Below, piece by piece: positions 51,525 to 60,589 of a DNA stretch of 64,000 nt (positions within the stretch are counted from its first letter, which is position 1; each line of letters opens with the position of its first letter). Source of the DNA: Methylovirgula sp. 4M-Z18 (lineage in GTDB: Bacteria; Pseudomonadota; Alphaproteobacteria; Rhizobiales; Beijerinckiaceae). Both the position numbers and the translations under genes were made by a program. The DNA lies in NCBI RefSeq assembly GCF_037890675.1, contig NZ_CP149574.1, forward strand, positions 3,138,874-3,202,873, in the 5' to 3' direction. The notes under the pieces are model-generated. The model made no database searches. It was not told the origin of the DNA and was given only the letters and a program-made list of their open reading frames with translations.

Positions 51525-51632
51525 GCGCGCACAAAACTAATCCCCCCGCAAAGGCACGCAACTTTCGGGGCCAAAAATCTTCAGATCAAATCATGCGCAG
51601 AGCCCGAACCTTCATCCGGGCCCTCCGCATAT

Positions 51633-51998
51633 TTACGCTGCTATCCGCGGCGGTTCGTGATGCACCATCCAGATATAGGCGGCCGAAACCACCATCACCG
51701 CGACGCCGACGAGCAGATGCAGATTCATGGCTGCCGGATAAGTGGTAAAGCCGAGGAGCCAAGGCGACACCGCGACCCATATGCCCACCACGAATGCGAG
51801 CCATTCTTCCCATTCGGCGAAGGCTGCAAGGGCGGCAAAAGCGAGAACGATGATGACCAAGCCACTGATCCAGGCGCTCCACGCGGCGGCCGCCAGGGCG
51901 GCGTAGCCGAAGATCGAAGGCGACAGGAACAAGAATATTCCAAGCGCCAGCATCACGATGTCGAAGAGCGTTTCCCTGGTCCAACCAGTTCCTTTCAT
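51633..51998 (-). CDS. SPW repeat protein
   Basis: A 121-residue membrane protein with four hydrophobic segments and two SPW-type motifs (LSPSIFGY near residue 25 and VSPWLLGF near residue 82). The second is a perfect SPW and the first a variant (SPS). Members are common in alphaproteobacteria and uncharacterised. I chose ATG 51998, preceded by GGAGG; the frame opens at 52136. Confidence 0.82.
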   Translation of the reverse strand: MKGTGWTRETLFDIVMLALGIFLFLSPSIFGYAALAAAAWSAWISGLVIIVLAFAALAAFAEWEEWLAFVVGIWVAVSPWLLGFTTYPAAMNLHLLVGVAVMVVSAAYIWMVHHEPPRIAA

Positions 51999-52346
51999 GA
52001 CGACCTCCTCCACTAGAAGGCCCGAGGTGCCAAGTCCCTTAACGGACTGGCTTTTTCTAGACTTGGATGTAGTCTCGCGGTGCCGATTTTCAAGGGCCTG
52101 AGCGCCGGGCCGAGGCGCTCCATCTTTTGCTTGCATCGGGCGCGGACCTATACCACTCTATACGGATGCCTTAAGGGTAGAGGATGCTGCAGCGACACCG
52201 CTCGATCCTCGCGCCACGGGGCTTATTTCGCGTAAAGCCCTCCGTGATGCGCCGGACTTTGGCGTGTTGTGCGGGGGTTTTGTTTCTTTAAGAGAGGGCG
52301 GCAGGCCTATGCCTCGCCGCCTTGTGGCAGTTGTAAGAGGACTTTC

Positions 52347-52820
52347 ATGGACAAGATCCCCATGACGGCAAACGGACATGCGGCGCTGATAAAGGAGTTG
52401 CAGATCCGCCAGCAGGAGGAGCGTCCGCGCATTATTCAAGCCATCGCCGAAGCGCGCTCGCACGGCGATTTGTCCGAAAATGCCGAATACCATTCCGCCA
52501 AGGAAGCCCAAGGCCTGAATGAAGGCCGCATCGCCGAGCTCGAGGATAAATTGTCGCGCGCCGAAGTGATCGACGTCTCGAAACTCTCCGGCGACACGGT
52601 GAAATTCGGTGCGACCGTGACCCTGGTCGACGAGGATACCGAGGAAGAAAAGGTCTATCAGATCGTCGGCGAAAGCGAGGCCGACGTGAAGTCCGGCCGC
52701 GTCTCGATCACCTCGCCCACGGCCCGAGCGCTGATCGGCAAGAGAGTGGGCGACCAGATCGAAGTGACGACGCCGGGCGGCGGGAAGAGCTACGAGATCC
52801 TGAACGTCACGTTCGTGTGA
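52347..52820 (+). CDS. greA: Transcription elongation factor GreA
   Basis: A 157-residue GreA that rescues backtracked RNA polymerase by stimulating transcript cleavage. The N-terminal coiled coil ends in [18 protein letters not shown], where the acidic Asp-Glu tip residues are present. The C-terminal FKBP-like domain has [16 protein letters not shown] 52347 with AAGAGGA upstream is preferred to the longer frame from 52269. A small hairpin (GGGCGC/GCGCCC at 52831-52847) follows the stop. Confidence 0.96.
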   Translation: MDKIPMTANGHAALIKELQIRQQEERPRIIQAIAEARSHGDLSENAEYHSAKEAQGLNEGRIAELEDKLSRAEVIDVSKLSGDTVKFGATVTLVDEDTEEEKVYQIVGESEADVKSGRVSITSPTARALIGKRVGDQIEVTTPGGGKSYEILNVTFV

Positions 52821-52830
52821 TGACAGTTTG

Positions 52831-52847
52831 GGGCGCGCTAAGCGCCC
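52831..52847 (+). terminator. Weak terminator-like hairpin after greA
   Basis: Six-base stem GGGCGC / GCGCCC with a five-base loop, followed by TTAAATCTT rather than a clean T-tract, about 10 bases after the greA stop. Confidence 0.45.
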
Positions 52848-52910
52848 TTAAATCTTCCCATTTACGACGTATTTTCACCGCATCTGAACGTCCGGGGCGC
52901 AGGAGGCAAC

Positions 52911-53471
52911 ATGGTGCAATCATTGCTTGTCACGCGGCGCTTGCTTCTGGCGGGCGGCGCGATGGCCTTGCTCTCGGCCTGTAACCCGACGGGGCCGGTC
53001 GAAGCGACCGTCCGTCTCAACCCTTCCGAAGCAGCGAGCGTGCGCTTCCGCGCCATTCGCGTCGATACGTCCCGGATCGCGGAGCGCGGCCTGCCCGATT
53101 ATGCCGAACGGCTAAAGCCGATGGTGCAGCAGTCGGCGCTCGCCGCCTTCGGACCCCGGCTCGCCCCGCAGGACAAACAGGCGCCCACTCTGGTGATCCG
53201 CGTCGACAGTATCCAACTCGCCTCCTACGCCGGCGGCGGCCACTCGATCACCTTCAGCGACCATAGCGGTGGCGGCGGTGAACTCGACTGGATCGACGGG
53301 GCCGGCCTCATCGTTGCGGCAAACGGCAAGGTGCTGGCGGACGAGCCTTTGTTCGCGAGCCAGGATCCCGGCAGCGGCGGCGCCTGGTTTTTGCCCGACA
53401 ACGAAGACCGCCGCACCGCGTCGCTGTGCGACATTTTTGTCCAGTGGATCAAGCGGCAGATGCAGCTCTAG
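52911..53471 (+). CDS. Lipoprotein of unknown function
   Basis: A 186-residue predicted lipoprotein. The signal peptide RRLLLAGGAMALLSAC ends in a lipobox with the modified Cys24. The mature domain has no recognised motif; the C-terminal two thirds is rich in Gly and acidic residues (SYAGGGHSITFSDHSGGGGE). Probably outer-membrane or periplasmic. It starts about 90 bases after greA and may use its own promoter. Confidence 0.75.
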   Translation: MVQSLLVTRRLLLAGGAMALLSACNPTGPVEATVRLNPSEAASVRFRAIRVDTSRIAERGLPDYAERLKPMVQQSALAAFGPRLAPQDKQAPTLVIRVDSIQLASYAGGGHSITFSDHSGGGGELDWIDGAGLIVAANGKVLADEPLFASQDPGSGGAWFLPDNEDRRTASLCDIFVQWIKRQMQL

Positions 53472-53589
53472 GTCGTCAACGGAGTGAAGCGTGTACGACT
53501 GGTCGTAAGCTTTAACCTATAAGAAGGCCAAAAGCCGTCGCAGGCTCGGACGAGGGCTGTCCGCTGAAAGTCTGCAAGATTCCGAGCAA

Positions 53590-53614
53590 CCCCTTCTCCC
53601 GATGGGAGAAGGGG
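53590..53614. repeat. Minimal CCCTTCTCCC hairpin copy (family of 8423)
   Basis: CCCCTTCTCCC-GAT-GGGAGAAGGGG, an 11-base perfect stem with a three-base loop. A lone hairpin of the dispersed palindromic family, between the lipoprotein gene and the tandem-repeat protein gene. Confidence 0.6.
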
Positions 53615-53665
53615 TCGCGCGCAATCATCGCGGACATTTTCCCGGACAGCCACGGGCCGCTGTTA

Positions 53666-55786
53666 CTAGCCCTTGTAATGATACCATTGCGACATTTGCG
53701 GGAGTTGCTCAGCATCCGTCGCATTGATTGAACTGAGCGGGCTATCGCCGTTTTGCGCGCCAAGATAACGGCCGACCGAGGAACCATCGCCGTTCGTCCC
53801 AAACGTTCCCCCCTGCTGTGTCGCGGCAAACGACGCCCAGCTGTCGAGGCTCGACACATCGTCGCCCTGCGATTTTTTGTCCGCAACGAAAGTGACGCCA
53901 TGCGGCGAGCCGAAGGTGAAGCCCGGCGCATTGTCCTGCGAGACGAGCGGCGTGAACGCCCCTGTCGTCTTGTCGACTTGACCGAAAGCGTTCAGGCTGC
54001 CGACCGAAGCATAATAATCGTTCGGGTTGAGGCCCGTCGCGTGAACGGCCAAAACGCGACCGTCTTTGCTATCTGAAATGTAGAACGTGCCGGACGTCGC
54101 CGTCGGCACGATGACATCGTCAAGCCCGGCATTGCCGACGGACGCGGCGGGAATGCCCTGGATCGGCGTGAAGTCCACGGTCTGTTTTGCGGTGCCAGGG
54201 TTTTTCACGTCGATGATCGTGCCATCGGCATTGCTCGAGAAGATCAGGTCGCCATTGCTCGCAAGCTTCAGCGAATCCGGATCGCTCTGCGGAATAACCT
54301 CGGTTTGGTCGGTGACGGTGTCATAGCCCGTCGCGCCGTCGAGCAAAACGGGCGTGGTCTGGAGCAAAGAGCCGGGCGTCGGATTCGGGCCGTTGAGCAG
54401 CTTGACGATCGTCGCGTCGCCATTGCCCGTCGGGTTCGTATAGCTCAGGAACACTTGATCGCCCTTGAACACCACGTCGTCATAGCCGCGCGTCGCCGAC
54501 GTGTCGGCATAGTTGAAATGCGCGGTGACGGTCTGCGTCTTGGGATCGATCAAGGAGAGCGACGAGTCGCCGTCCTGGTTTTGCAGGGCCCAGACGAGCC
54601 CGGTTTCGGGATTGTATTTCAGGCCATCGACCGAGCCGCTGATCGAGTAGGCGTGAACGAAATTTCCCTTGTCGTCATATTGAACGATAGTGCTGTCGCC
54701 CGGAATGACCCCGGTTGAATCGACCCCGTTGCCATATTCCACGAACATATATTTGCCGGCCTGGGTGATGGAATCGAGGCCGCTCACGCCGCTCGGCGCG
54801 TCACCGAACGTCTTGATCGAATCGACTTGCGGCGCAGACGCCGCATGTTTGTCGGGAATGAACGTGACGCCATGCGGCGAGCTGAAGTCCATGCCCGGCG
54901 CATTGGTAGCTGACAGGAGCGGCGTGAAAGCGCCGGTCGTCGGATCGACTTGGCCGAACGCCTTCAGGCTCCCGACCGAAGCATAATAATCGTTGGGATT
55001 GAGGCCCGTGGCGTGGAACGAATAGACCTTGCCGGTGGCGGTGTCGGTCAAGACGAATGTCCCGGCGGTTGCGCTCGGCTTGATGACATCGTCGAGACCA
55101 GCATTGCCGGCGGTCACGCCCTGAATCGGGGTGAACGAAACAGCCTGATTGGCTGTGCCGGGATTTTGGATGTCGATGATCGTGCCGTCGGCGCCGCTCG
55201 ACATGATGAGATCGCCATTGGGCGCCTGCTTCAACGAGTCCGGATCGCTTTGCGGCACCGTTTCGATCTTGCCGGTGACGGTATCGAGACCGGTGGCGCC
55301 ATCGGTGAGAATCGACGTGGTGAGGAGCGTACCGCTCGGATTGTCGCCGTTGAGAAGTTCGACCAGCGTCGGATCGCCGGGATTGACCGGGTTGGTGTAG
55401 CTCAAGAAAACCTGATTGCCCGCGAAGACGACATCGTCATAGCCGCGGGACGCGGACGGATTGGCGAAGCTCAGCGGCGCCGAGACCTTATGGGTCTTAG
55501 GATTGATCAACGTGATCGTCGAATTGCCGTCCTGGTTCTGCAGCGCCCAGATCTCGCCCGTGTAGGGATTATATTTCAGGCCATCCACGGAGCCGGCGAT
55601 CGAATAGGAATATTCGACTTGTCCGGTCTTATCATATTGGACGATCGTGCTCGATCCGCCCGCGCCCGTCGAGTCGGCGCCGTTGCCATATTCTACAAAG
55701 TAGGAGCCGTCCGCCGTCGTCACCGAATCCGGTGCGCTGACACCCGTCGGCGTCGTAAATGTTCTGATATCGTTGATCGCAACCAT
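53666..55786 (-). CDS. Two-unit repeat protein, beta-propeller-like, unknown function
   Basis: A 706-residue protein made of two homologous units of about 317 residues (roughly 4-320 and 321-640) and a tail to 706. The units share FVEYGNG, GSVDGLKYNP, WALQNQDG, SRGYDDVVF/TRGYDDVVF, LSYTNP, IPQSDPDSLK-like and NDYYASVGSL segments. Such alternating motifs suggest a propeller-like fold. The N-terminus (MVAINDIRTFTTP) has no signal peptide, so if secreted it may use a C-terminal signal, for instance type I secretion. A lead for environment or surface contact. No known family recognised. The DNA of the two units is also similar, suggesting a recent duplication. Confidence 0.7.
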   Translation of the reverse strand: MVAINDIRTFTTPTGVSAPDSVTTADGSYFVEYGNGADSTGAGGSSTIVQYDKTGQVEYSYSIAGSVDGLKYNPYTGEIWALQNQDGNSTITLINPKTHKVSAPLSFANPSASRGYDDVVFAGNQVFLSYTNPVNPGDPTLVELLNGDNPSGTLLTTSILTDGATGLDTVTGKIETVPQSDPDSLKQAPNGDLIMSSGADGTIIDIQNPGTANQAVSFTPIQGVTAGNAGLDDVIKPSATAGTFVLTDTATGKVYSFHATGLNPNDYYASVGSLKAFGQVDPTTGAFTPLLSATNAPGMDFSSPHGVTFIPDKHAASAPQVDSIKTFGDAPSGVSGLDSITQAGKYMFVEYGNGVDSTGVIPGDSTIVQYDDKGNFVHAYSISGSVDGLKYNPETGLVWALQNQDGDSSLSLIDPKTQTVTAHFNYADTSATRGYDDVVFKGDQVFLSYTNPTGNGDATIVKLLNGPNPTPGSLLQTTPVLLDGATGYDTVTDQTEVIPQSDPDSLKLASNGDLIFSSNADGTIIDVKNPGTAKQTVDFTPIQGIPAASVGNAGLDDVIVPTATSGTFYISDSKDGRVLAVHATGLNPNDYYASVGSLNAFGQVDKTTGAFTPLVSQDNAPGFTFGSPHGVTFVADKKSQGDDVSSLDSWASFAATQQGGTFGTNGDGSSVGRYLGAQNGDSPLSSINATDAEQLPQMSQWYHYKG

Positions 55787-55945
55787 CTCGATCCTCCATC
55801 AATACGGGCAATTGCGTGGACAATATGTGGCTGCGGCGGTGACGTCGGTGTGACGGCACTTTGTGCGCACGGCGCACGAGAGCGGGGCGCGGCACTCAGA
55901 TGCCGGCGCAAAAAACCATGAAATCCTCGCTAACGCCCTATCGTT

Positions 55946-56560
55946 TCAGGGCAAATCCCCTCGCCCCGCGGTATCGATCGCTGCCAAAGGCTCGTCCTTG
56001 ATCTTGGTCAGCGCCAGCGATGTGCGCACATTGCGCACGTTCGGCACGGCAGTGAGTTCACCGACGAAGGCCTGGAAGGCCGCCATATCCGGGCTGATAC
56101 ATTTCAGGATAAAATCGATATCGCCCGACAGGGTCCAGGATTCGCGCACATTCTTCCAGGATTTGATCCTGGCGGCGAAAGCGGCGAGTTCCGGCTCCGA
56201 TTGGATCTCCAGATGCACGAAGGCAAAGGAAACGATGCCGTAGCCAACCGATTTTGCGTCGACTAGGGCGCGGTAGCCCTGGATGACCCCAGCCTCTTCG
56301 AGCGCCCTCACCCGGCGCAGGCAGGGCGGCGGCGAAATGCCGACCCGGCGCGCCAGATCCACATTGGTCATGCGCCCGTCCGATTGCAGCGCGTCGAGGA
56401 TCATCAGGTCGACGGAGTCCAATTTTGGGCTGCTGGCGGGCGAAGGAAAAGTGGCGTCGGGCAAAGTATCGCTCAAGGGTTGGCGCAAACCGTCGAAAGG
56501 TTTAAAGGGGCTAACTCTCGCATTCAACGGGGCGACTCTTTCTTTAAGGCCATGGATCAA
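55946..56560 (-). CDS. Lrp/AsnC family transcriptional regulator
   Basis: A 204-residue frame whose 147-residue C-terminal part is a typical Lrp/AsnC protein: LDSVDLMILDALQSDGRMTNVDLARRVGISPPPCLRRVRALE (written here only for its key helix DLARRVGISPPPCLRRV) and the ligand-binding RAM domain ending ALTKIKDEPLAAID. The frame starts at ATG 56560, which overlaps the divergent ELM1 gene's start; TTG codons at 56476 and 56464 are plausible true starts, close to where the Lrp N-terminus normally begins. It likely senses an amino acid. Confidence 0.78.
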   Translation of the reverse strand: MIHGLKERVAPLNARVSPFKPFDGLRQPLSDTLPDATFPSPASSPKLDSVDLMILDALQSDGRMTNVDLARRVGISPPPCLRRVRALEEAGVIQGYRALVDAKSVGYGIVSFAFVHLEIQSEPELAAFAARIKSWKNVRESWTLSGDIDFILKCISPDMAAFQAFVGELTAVPNVRNVRTSLALTKIKDEPLAAIDTAGRGDLP

Positions 56561-57577
56561 TTGTCACAACCGCTTAAGCCCGCCGCTTCCCTCGTCCCGC
56601 AAGGAACCACAGCCTGGATTTTGACTGATGGTAAGATCGGCGACGAAGTGCATTGTTTCGGCATTGCCGAAACGCTCGGGCTCGAACCGGTCCGCAAATT
56701 GATCCACCGCTCGATTTTCTCGCCGCTGGCCCCCTGGGGGCCGATCGACCCGCGCCACCGCACGGCTAAGGTCAATGGCCTGCTCGCCCCGCCCTTCCCC
56801 GACATTGCCATCGCCTCGGGCCGCCGCACGGTGCCTTATTTGCGCTATGTGCGCGAAAAGTCGGAAGGCAAGACCTTCACGATTTTCCTGAAAGATCCGC
56901 GCACCGGGCCGGAGACCGCCGATTTCATCTGGGCGCCGGAACACGACAAGGTGCGCGGCGAAAACGTGCTGGTGACCCTCACCTCGCCGCACCGCCTGAC
57001 GCCGGAGCGCCTTGCTGCAGCCCGCGCCGTTCAGGACAAGCGCATTGCGCATCTGCCCACACCGCGCGTCGGTCTCGTCATCGGCGGCATGAGCCGGCAT
57101 CATTCGCTGCAAGAGCAAGACGTCGCCCGGATCTGCGCGGTCGCCTTGGCCGCGATCGAAAACGGACAAGGCGTGATGGTCACGCCCTCGCGCCGCACGC
57201 CAAAATCCGCGGTCAAGGCCATCGCCGCCAATTTGCAGGCGGCCGATCCCGAGGGCGCATTCAGTTTCGTATGGACCGGAGAAGGCGAAAACCCCTATCT
57301 CGCGATCATGGCCAATGCCGATTACATCCTCGTCACCGCCGATAGCGTCAACATGATCGGCGAAGCGGCAACCACCACGGCCAGCCTCTATGTCTACGAA
57401 CCGAGCGGCGGCTACAAAAAGATCAATTATTATCTGCGCCGCCTGACGGATGAAGGCTTGATCCGCCGGCTTGAAGGGAACGTGATGGAGCCCTATGCGC
57501 GCCGCTCCGTCGATACGACGCAGGAAATCGCCGACGCGATCGCGAAGCGCTATGCGGCGTGGAAGAGCGGGAAGTAG
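56552..57577 (+). CDS. Mitochondrial fission ELM1 family protein
   Basis: A 341-residue protein of the bacterial ELM1 family (DUF in bacteria), with TTAWILTDGKIGDEVHCFGIAE at the start and GMSRHHSLQEQDVARIC and PYLAIMANADYILVTADSVNM later. ELM1 in plants takes part in mitochondrial division; the bacterial role is unknown, though the fold resembles a glycosyltransferase/epimerase type. ATG 56552 gives the family start. It is divergent from the Lrp gene, which may regulate it. Confidence 0.82.
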   Translation: MDQLSQPLKPAASLVPQGTTAWILTDGKIGDEVHCFGIAETLGLEPVRKLIHRSIFSPLAPWGPIDPRHRTAKVNGLLAPPFPDIAIASGRRTVPYLRYVREKSEGKTFTIFLKDPRTGPETADFIWAPEHDKVRGENVLVTLTSPHRLTPERLAAARAVQDKRIAHLPTPRVGLVIGGMSRHHSLQEQDVARICAVALAAIENGQGVMVTPSRRTPKSAVKAIAANLQAADPEGAFSFVWTGEGENPYLAIMANADYILVTADSVNMIGEAATTTASLYVYEPSGGYKKINYYLRRLTDEGLIRRLEGNVMEPYARRSVDTTQEIADAIAKRYAAWKSGK

Positions 57578-57593
57578 GAGGAACACGGGAATA

Positions 57594-57658
57594 GCGACCG
57601 GAACGGTCGCGGTCCCAGGTCGGGCCAGGCGTTAAAGGACCGCGACCGTCCCGGTCGC
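57594..57658. repeat. Long inverted repeat of the second GC-rich family
   Basis: Left arm 57594-57615 and right arm 57637-57658 are complementary at 21 of 22 positions (GCGACC... / ...GGTCGC). The right arm is identical to 31125-31146. It lies between the convergent ends of the ELM1 and Fe(II)/2OG oxygenase genes, so it could terminate both transcripts, though no T-tract is present. Confidence 0.65.
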
Positions 57659-57681
57659 ATGAGGCCACGGTCCATTCAAAC

Positions 57682-58347
57682 TTATCCCACGCGCACAGGA
57701 GCTTCCGGGAACGACAGCTGTTCGCGCGCCTTCCATTCATGGGTAACGTAATTCAGGATCACCGATTTGCGCACGCCGTTGATCGCGCGCTTTTCGAAGC
57801 CGTGCCACGTGTTGTCCGACGGCACGAAGATCATGGCGTTGCCGGGCACGAAGGGCGCGCGGCCGAAATGCTGTTCCTTGCTCACATACATGTCGGTGCC
57901 AAGGTCCTCGTGCCCCGCTTCGTCCGACAGATAGAGCAGGCAGGTGAATTTCTTGACGCCGAGATCCGTGTGCGGCTCGAGCCAGAAGCCGTCGATGTCC
58001 ATCGCATATTCGAGCCGCAGGAACGTGTCGTCGATCGGCGCCTCGAACCGCTCGGCGATGTAATTCACGATGCTCTGGTCCTGGAACGCGTCGGCGACCG
58101 CGCGCATCACCGGATATTTCGCCATGTTGGCGACGTCGAAATAGGAGCGCGTGTTGTTGTGCAATTCGCGCCGGCCGGAAACACCTTCGAGCCCCGGCGC
58201 CTTGAACGGCAGCGTGTTCAGTTCCGTGATGACATCGGCCGGCAGCGCCCTGGAGATCGTATAATGGCGGTAAGGCACCTCGAAAGCCGCGCGCGCGTCG
58301 AGGGATTGGCGGAACGTCTTCACGACATCTTGAGCAGAAGCAGTCAT
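57682..58347 (-). CDS. 2-oxoglutarate/Fe(II)-dependent oxygenase
   Basis: A 221-residue non-haem iron oxygenase of the 2OG-Fe(II) superfamily. The metal ligands are His126 and Asp128 (EPHTDLG) and His182 (NTWHGFEKR), with Arg193 (NGVRKSV) positioned for the co-substrate. Substrate unknown; a prolyl-hydroxylase-like or small-molecule hydroxylase are options. It has its own promoter, upstream of trxB in the opposite direction. Confidence 0.85.
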   Translation of the reverse strand: MTASAQDVVKTFRQSLDARAAFEVPYRHYTISRALPADVITELNTLPFKAPGLEGVSGRRELHNNTRSYFDVANMAKYPVMRAVADAFQDQSIVNYIAERFEAPIDDTFLRLEYAMDIDGFWLEPHTDLGVKKFTCLLYLSDEAGHEDLGTDMYVSKEQHFGRAPFVPGNAMIFVPSDNTWHGFEKRAINGVRKSVILNYVTHEWKAREQLSFPEAPVRVG

Positions 58348-58615
58348 CTAGGGTCGCACCTCATTGCACTGTTTTTCAGCGGATTTCTCAGGAATTGGTT
58401 GCATATGACACGAGCCACCCGTCCGGCACAATCATTTTGTCCCGTTTAGAAGGAGTCTGAGCTGGGCGGCGATCCACAAGCGAATCAGTCATTTTTCTAC
58501 ACAAACCTTGTCGAACCGCGTTACAGTTATTATAAATTTGCATAGCTTTGCCGTTGGCCCATTCTGATTCAATCCCAACGGCCTTTTTATGTACCCGACA
58601 AATTTGGAGCTTTTT

Positions 58616-59599
58616 GTGTCCATCGCACAAACTGACATGAGCTTACATGCTAGGATGATCATCATCGGCTCTGGCCCGGCCGGCTATACAGCGGCGATCT
58701 ACGCGGCGCGCGCCATGCTGGAGCCGGTCATGATCGCCGGCTTCGAGCCGGGCGGCCAATTGATGATCACCACGGATGTGGAGAATTATCCGGGCTTTGC
58801 GAGCGCCATCCAGGGCCCCTGGCTGATGGAGCAGATGAAGGCCCAGGCCGAGCATGTCGGCACCAAAATGGTCTCGGACCATATCACCGCCGTCGACCTG
58901 TCGCGCCGGCCGTTCCATCTCGTCGGCGACAGCGGCAAGACCTATACGTGCGACACGCTCGTGATCGCCACCGGCGCCAAGGCCAAATGGCTGGGACTGC
59001 CGAGCGAAGAGACGTTCAAGGGCTACGGCGTGTCGGCCTGCGCCACCTGCGACGGCTTCTTCTATCGCGGCAAGGATGTGGTCGTCGTCGGCGGCGGCAA
59101 TTCGGCCGTCGAAGAAGCTTTGTATCTGTCGCATCTCGCCCGCAAGGTGACGGTCGTGCATCGCCGCGACGGTTTCCGGGCCGAGCGGATCCTGCAGGAG
59201 CGGCTGTTCAAGACGCCGAATGTCAACGTCATCTGGGATAGCGCCGTCGAGGAAATCTGCGGCGGCGGCACGCCGGCCGGCGTAACCCATGTGCGCTTGA
59301 AGAATGTGAAGACCGGCCAGGTCTCCGAGGTGAAGACCGACGGCGTGTTCGTCGCCATCGGCCACCAGCCGGCGGCGGACCTGTTCGCCGGACAAATCGA
59401 GATGAAGCCGAACGGCTATATTCGTACCGCCCCCGATTCCACGGCCACCAATGTGCCTGGAGTTTTTGCGGCCGGCGATGTGACGGACGATATCTACCGC
59501 CAAGCAGTGACTGCTGCCGGCATGGGCTGTATGGCCGCGCTCGAAGCCGAGCGCTGGCTCTCCACCCAGCTTTTGAGTCAAGCGGCTGCAGCGGAGTAG
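58616..59599 (+). CDS. trxB: Thioredoxin reductase
   Basis: A 327-residue FAD/NADPH-dependent thioredoxin reductase. The FAD motif GSGPAG is at 18-23 and the redox pair in CATCDG (Cys142 and Cys145). I chose the GTG at 58616 because GGAG lies six bases upstream and no ribosome site precedes the ATG at 58589 or the ATG at 58637. The LysR gene 95 bases downstream is a familiar neighbour in Hyphomicrobiales. Length is typical. Confidence 0.95.
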   Translation: MSIAQTDMSLHARMIIIGSGPAGYTAAIYAARAMLEPVMIAGFEPGGQLMITTDVENYPGFASAIQGPWLMEQMKAQAEHVGTKMVSDHITAVDLSRRPFHLVGDSGKTYTCDTLVIATGAKAKWLGLPSEETFKGYGVSACATCDGFFYRGKDVVVVGGGNSAVEEALYLSHLARKVTVVHRRDGFRAERILQERLFKTPNVNVIWDSAVEEICGGGTPAGVTHVRLKNVKTGQVSEVKTDGVFVAIGHQPAADLFAGQIEMKPNGYIRTAPDSTATNVPGVFAAGDVTDDIYRQAVTAAGMGCMAALEAERWLSTQLLSQAAAAE

Positions 59600-59693
59600 A
59601 GCGAAGGGGAACGTGAGCGGATCGTCAAGCGGGGAGCTATTGCGCCCGCGCCTGATCACGGCAACACGGACGATCCGGTAAAGGAGGTCTGAG

Positions 59694-60584
59694 GTGGACT
59701 GGGACAAATTGCGGGTTTTTCAGGCCGCGGCCGATGCGGGCTCGTTTACGCACGCCGGTGAGGCGCTTGGCCTGAGCCAGTCAGCAGTCAGCCGCCAGGT
59801 CGGCGCTCTGGAGCACGATCTCGACGTACCGCTGTTTCACCGCCACGCCCGCGGCCTGATTTTGACGGAACAGGGCGAATTGCTGTTCCGCACGGTCAAG
59901 GACGTCATGCTGAAGCTCGAGGCGGCGCGCACGCGTCTCAGCGACTCGCGCGAGAAGCCGCATGGCGAATTGCGGGTGACGACGACGACCGGCATCGGCG
60001 CCAATTGGCTCACGCCGCGCCTCGGCGAGTTCCTGGAGCTCTATCCGGAAATCAAGCTGCAAGTCATTCTGACCGATGACGAGCTCGATCTTGGCATGCG
60101 CGAGGCGGATGTCGCCTTGCGGCTGCGCCAGCCGGTGCAGCCTGATCTCATCCAGCGCCGCCTGTTCACCATGCATTTCCATGCCTTCGCCTCGCCCGAA
60201 TATTTGAAGCGGCACGGGCATCCGCGCACCCTCGAAGACCTCGATCACCACCGGATCATCGCGTTTGGATCGAGCGGGTCGAGCTATCTCAACAATATCA
60301 ACTCGCTCCCCATCGCCGGCCGAGATGCGAAGAATCCGCGTCCCACCAGCGTGACGGTCAACAATATCAACGCGATCCTCAATTCGGTGAAAAGCGGCGT
60401 CGGCGTCGCCGTTCTGCCGGACTATCTCGCCGAAATTGAAACCGGTTTGGTGCGCGTGTTGCCCCAGGCCGAAATGCCTGAGCTCGACTGTTATCTCGTC
60501 TATCCGGAAGAGATGAAGAATGTCGCGCGTGTCCAGGTTTTCCGGGACTTTTTGGTCACCAATGCGCAGCGTTGGCACTATTAG
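59694..60584 (+). CDS. LysR family transcriptional regulator (trxB-linked)
   Basis: A 296-residue LysR protein starting with a GTG after AAGGAGGTCTGAG. The winged helix-turn-helix has LRVFQAAADAGSFTHAG and ALGLSQSAVSRQV; the effector domain follows. It lies directly downstream of trxB on the same strand and may control it. Otherwise typical. No ligand can be named. Confidence 0.9.
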   Translation: MDWDKLRVFQAAADAGSFTHAGEALGLSQSAVSRQVGALEHDLDVPLFHRHARGLILTEQGELLFRTVKDVMLKLEAARTRLSDSREKPHGELRVTTTTGIGANWLTPRLGEFLELYPEIKLQVILTDDELDLGMREADVALRLRQPVQPDLIQRRLFTMHFHAFASPEYLKRHGHPRTLEDLDHHRIIAFGSSGSSYLNNINSLPIAGRDAKNPRPTSVTVNNINAILNSVKSGVGVAVLPDYLAEIETGLVRVLPQAEMPELDCYLVYPEEMKNVARVQVFRDFLVTNAQRWHY

Positions 60585-60589
60585 TCTTG

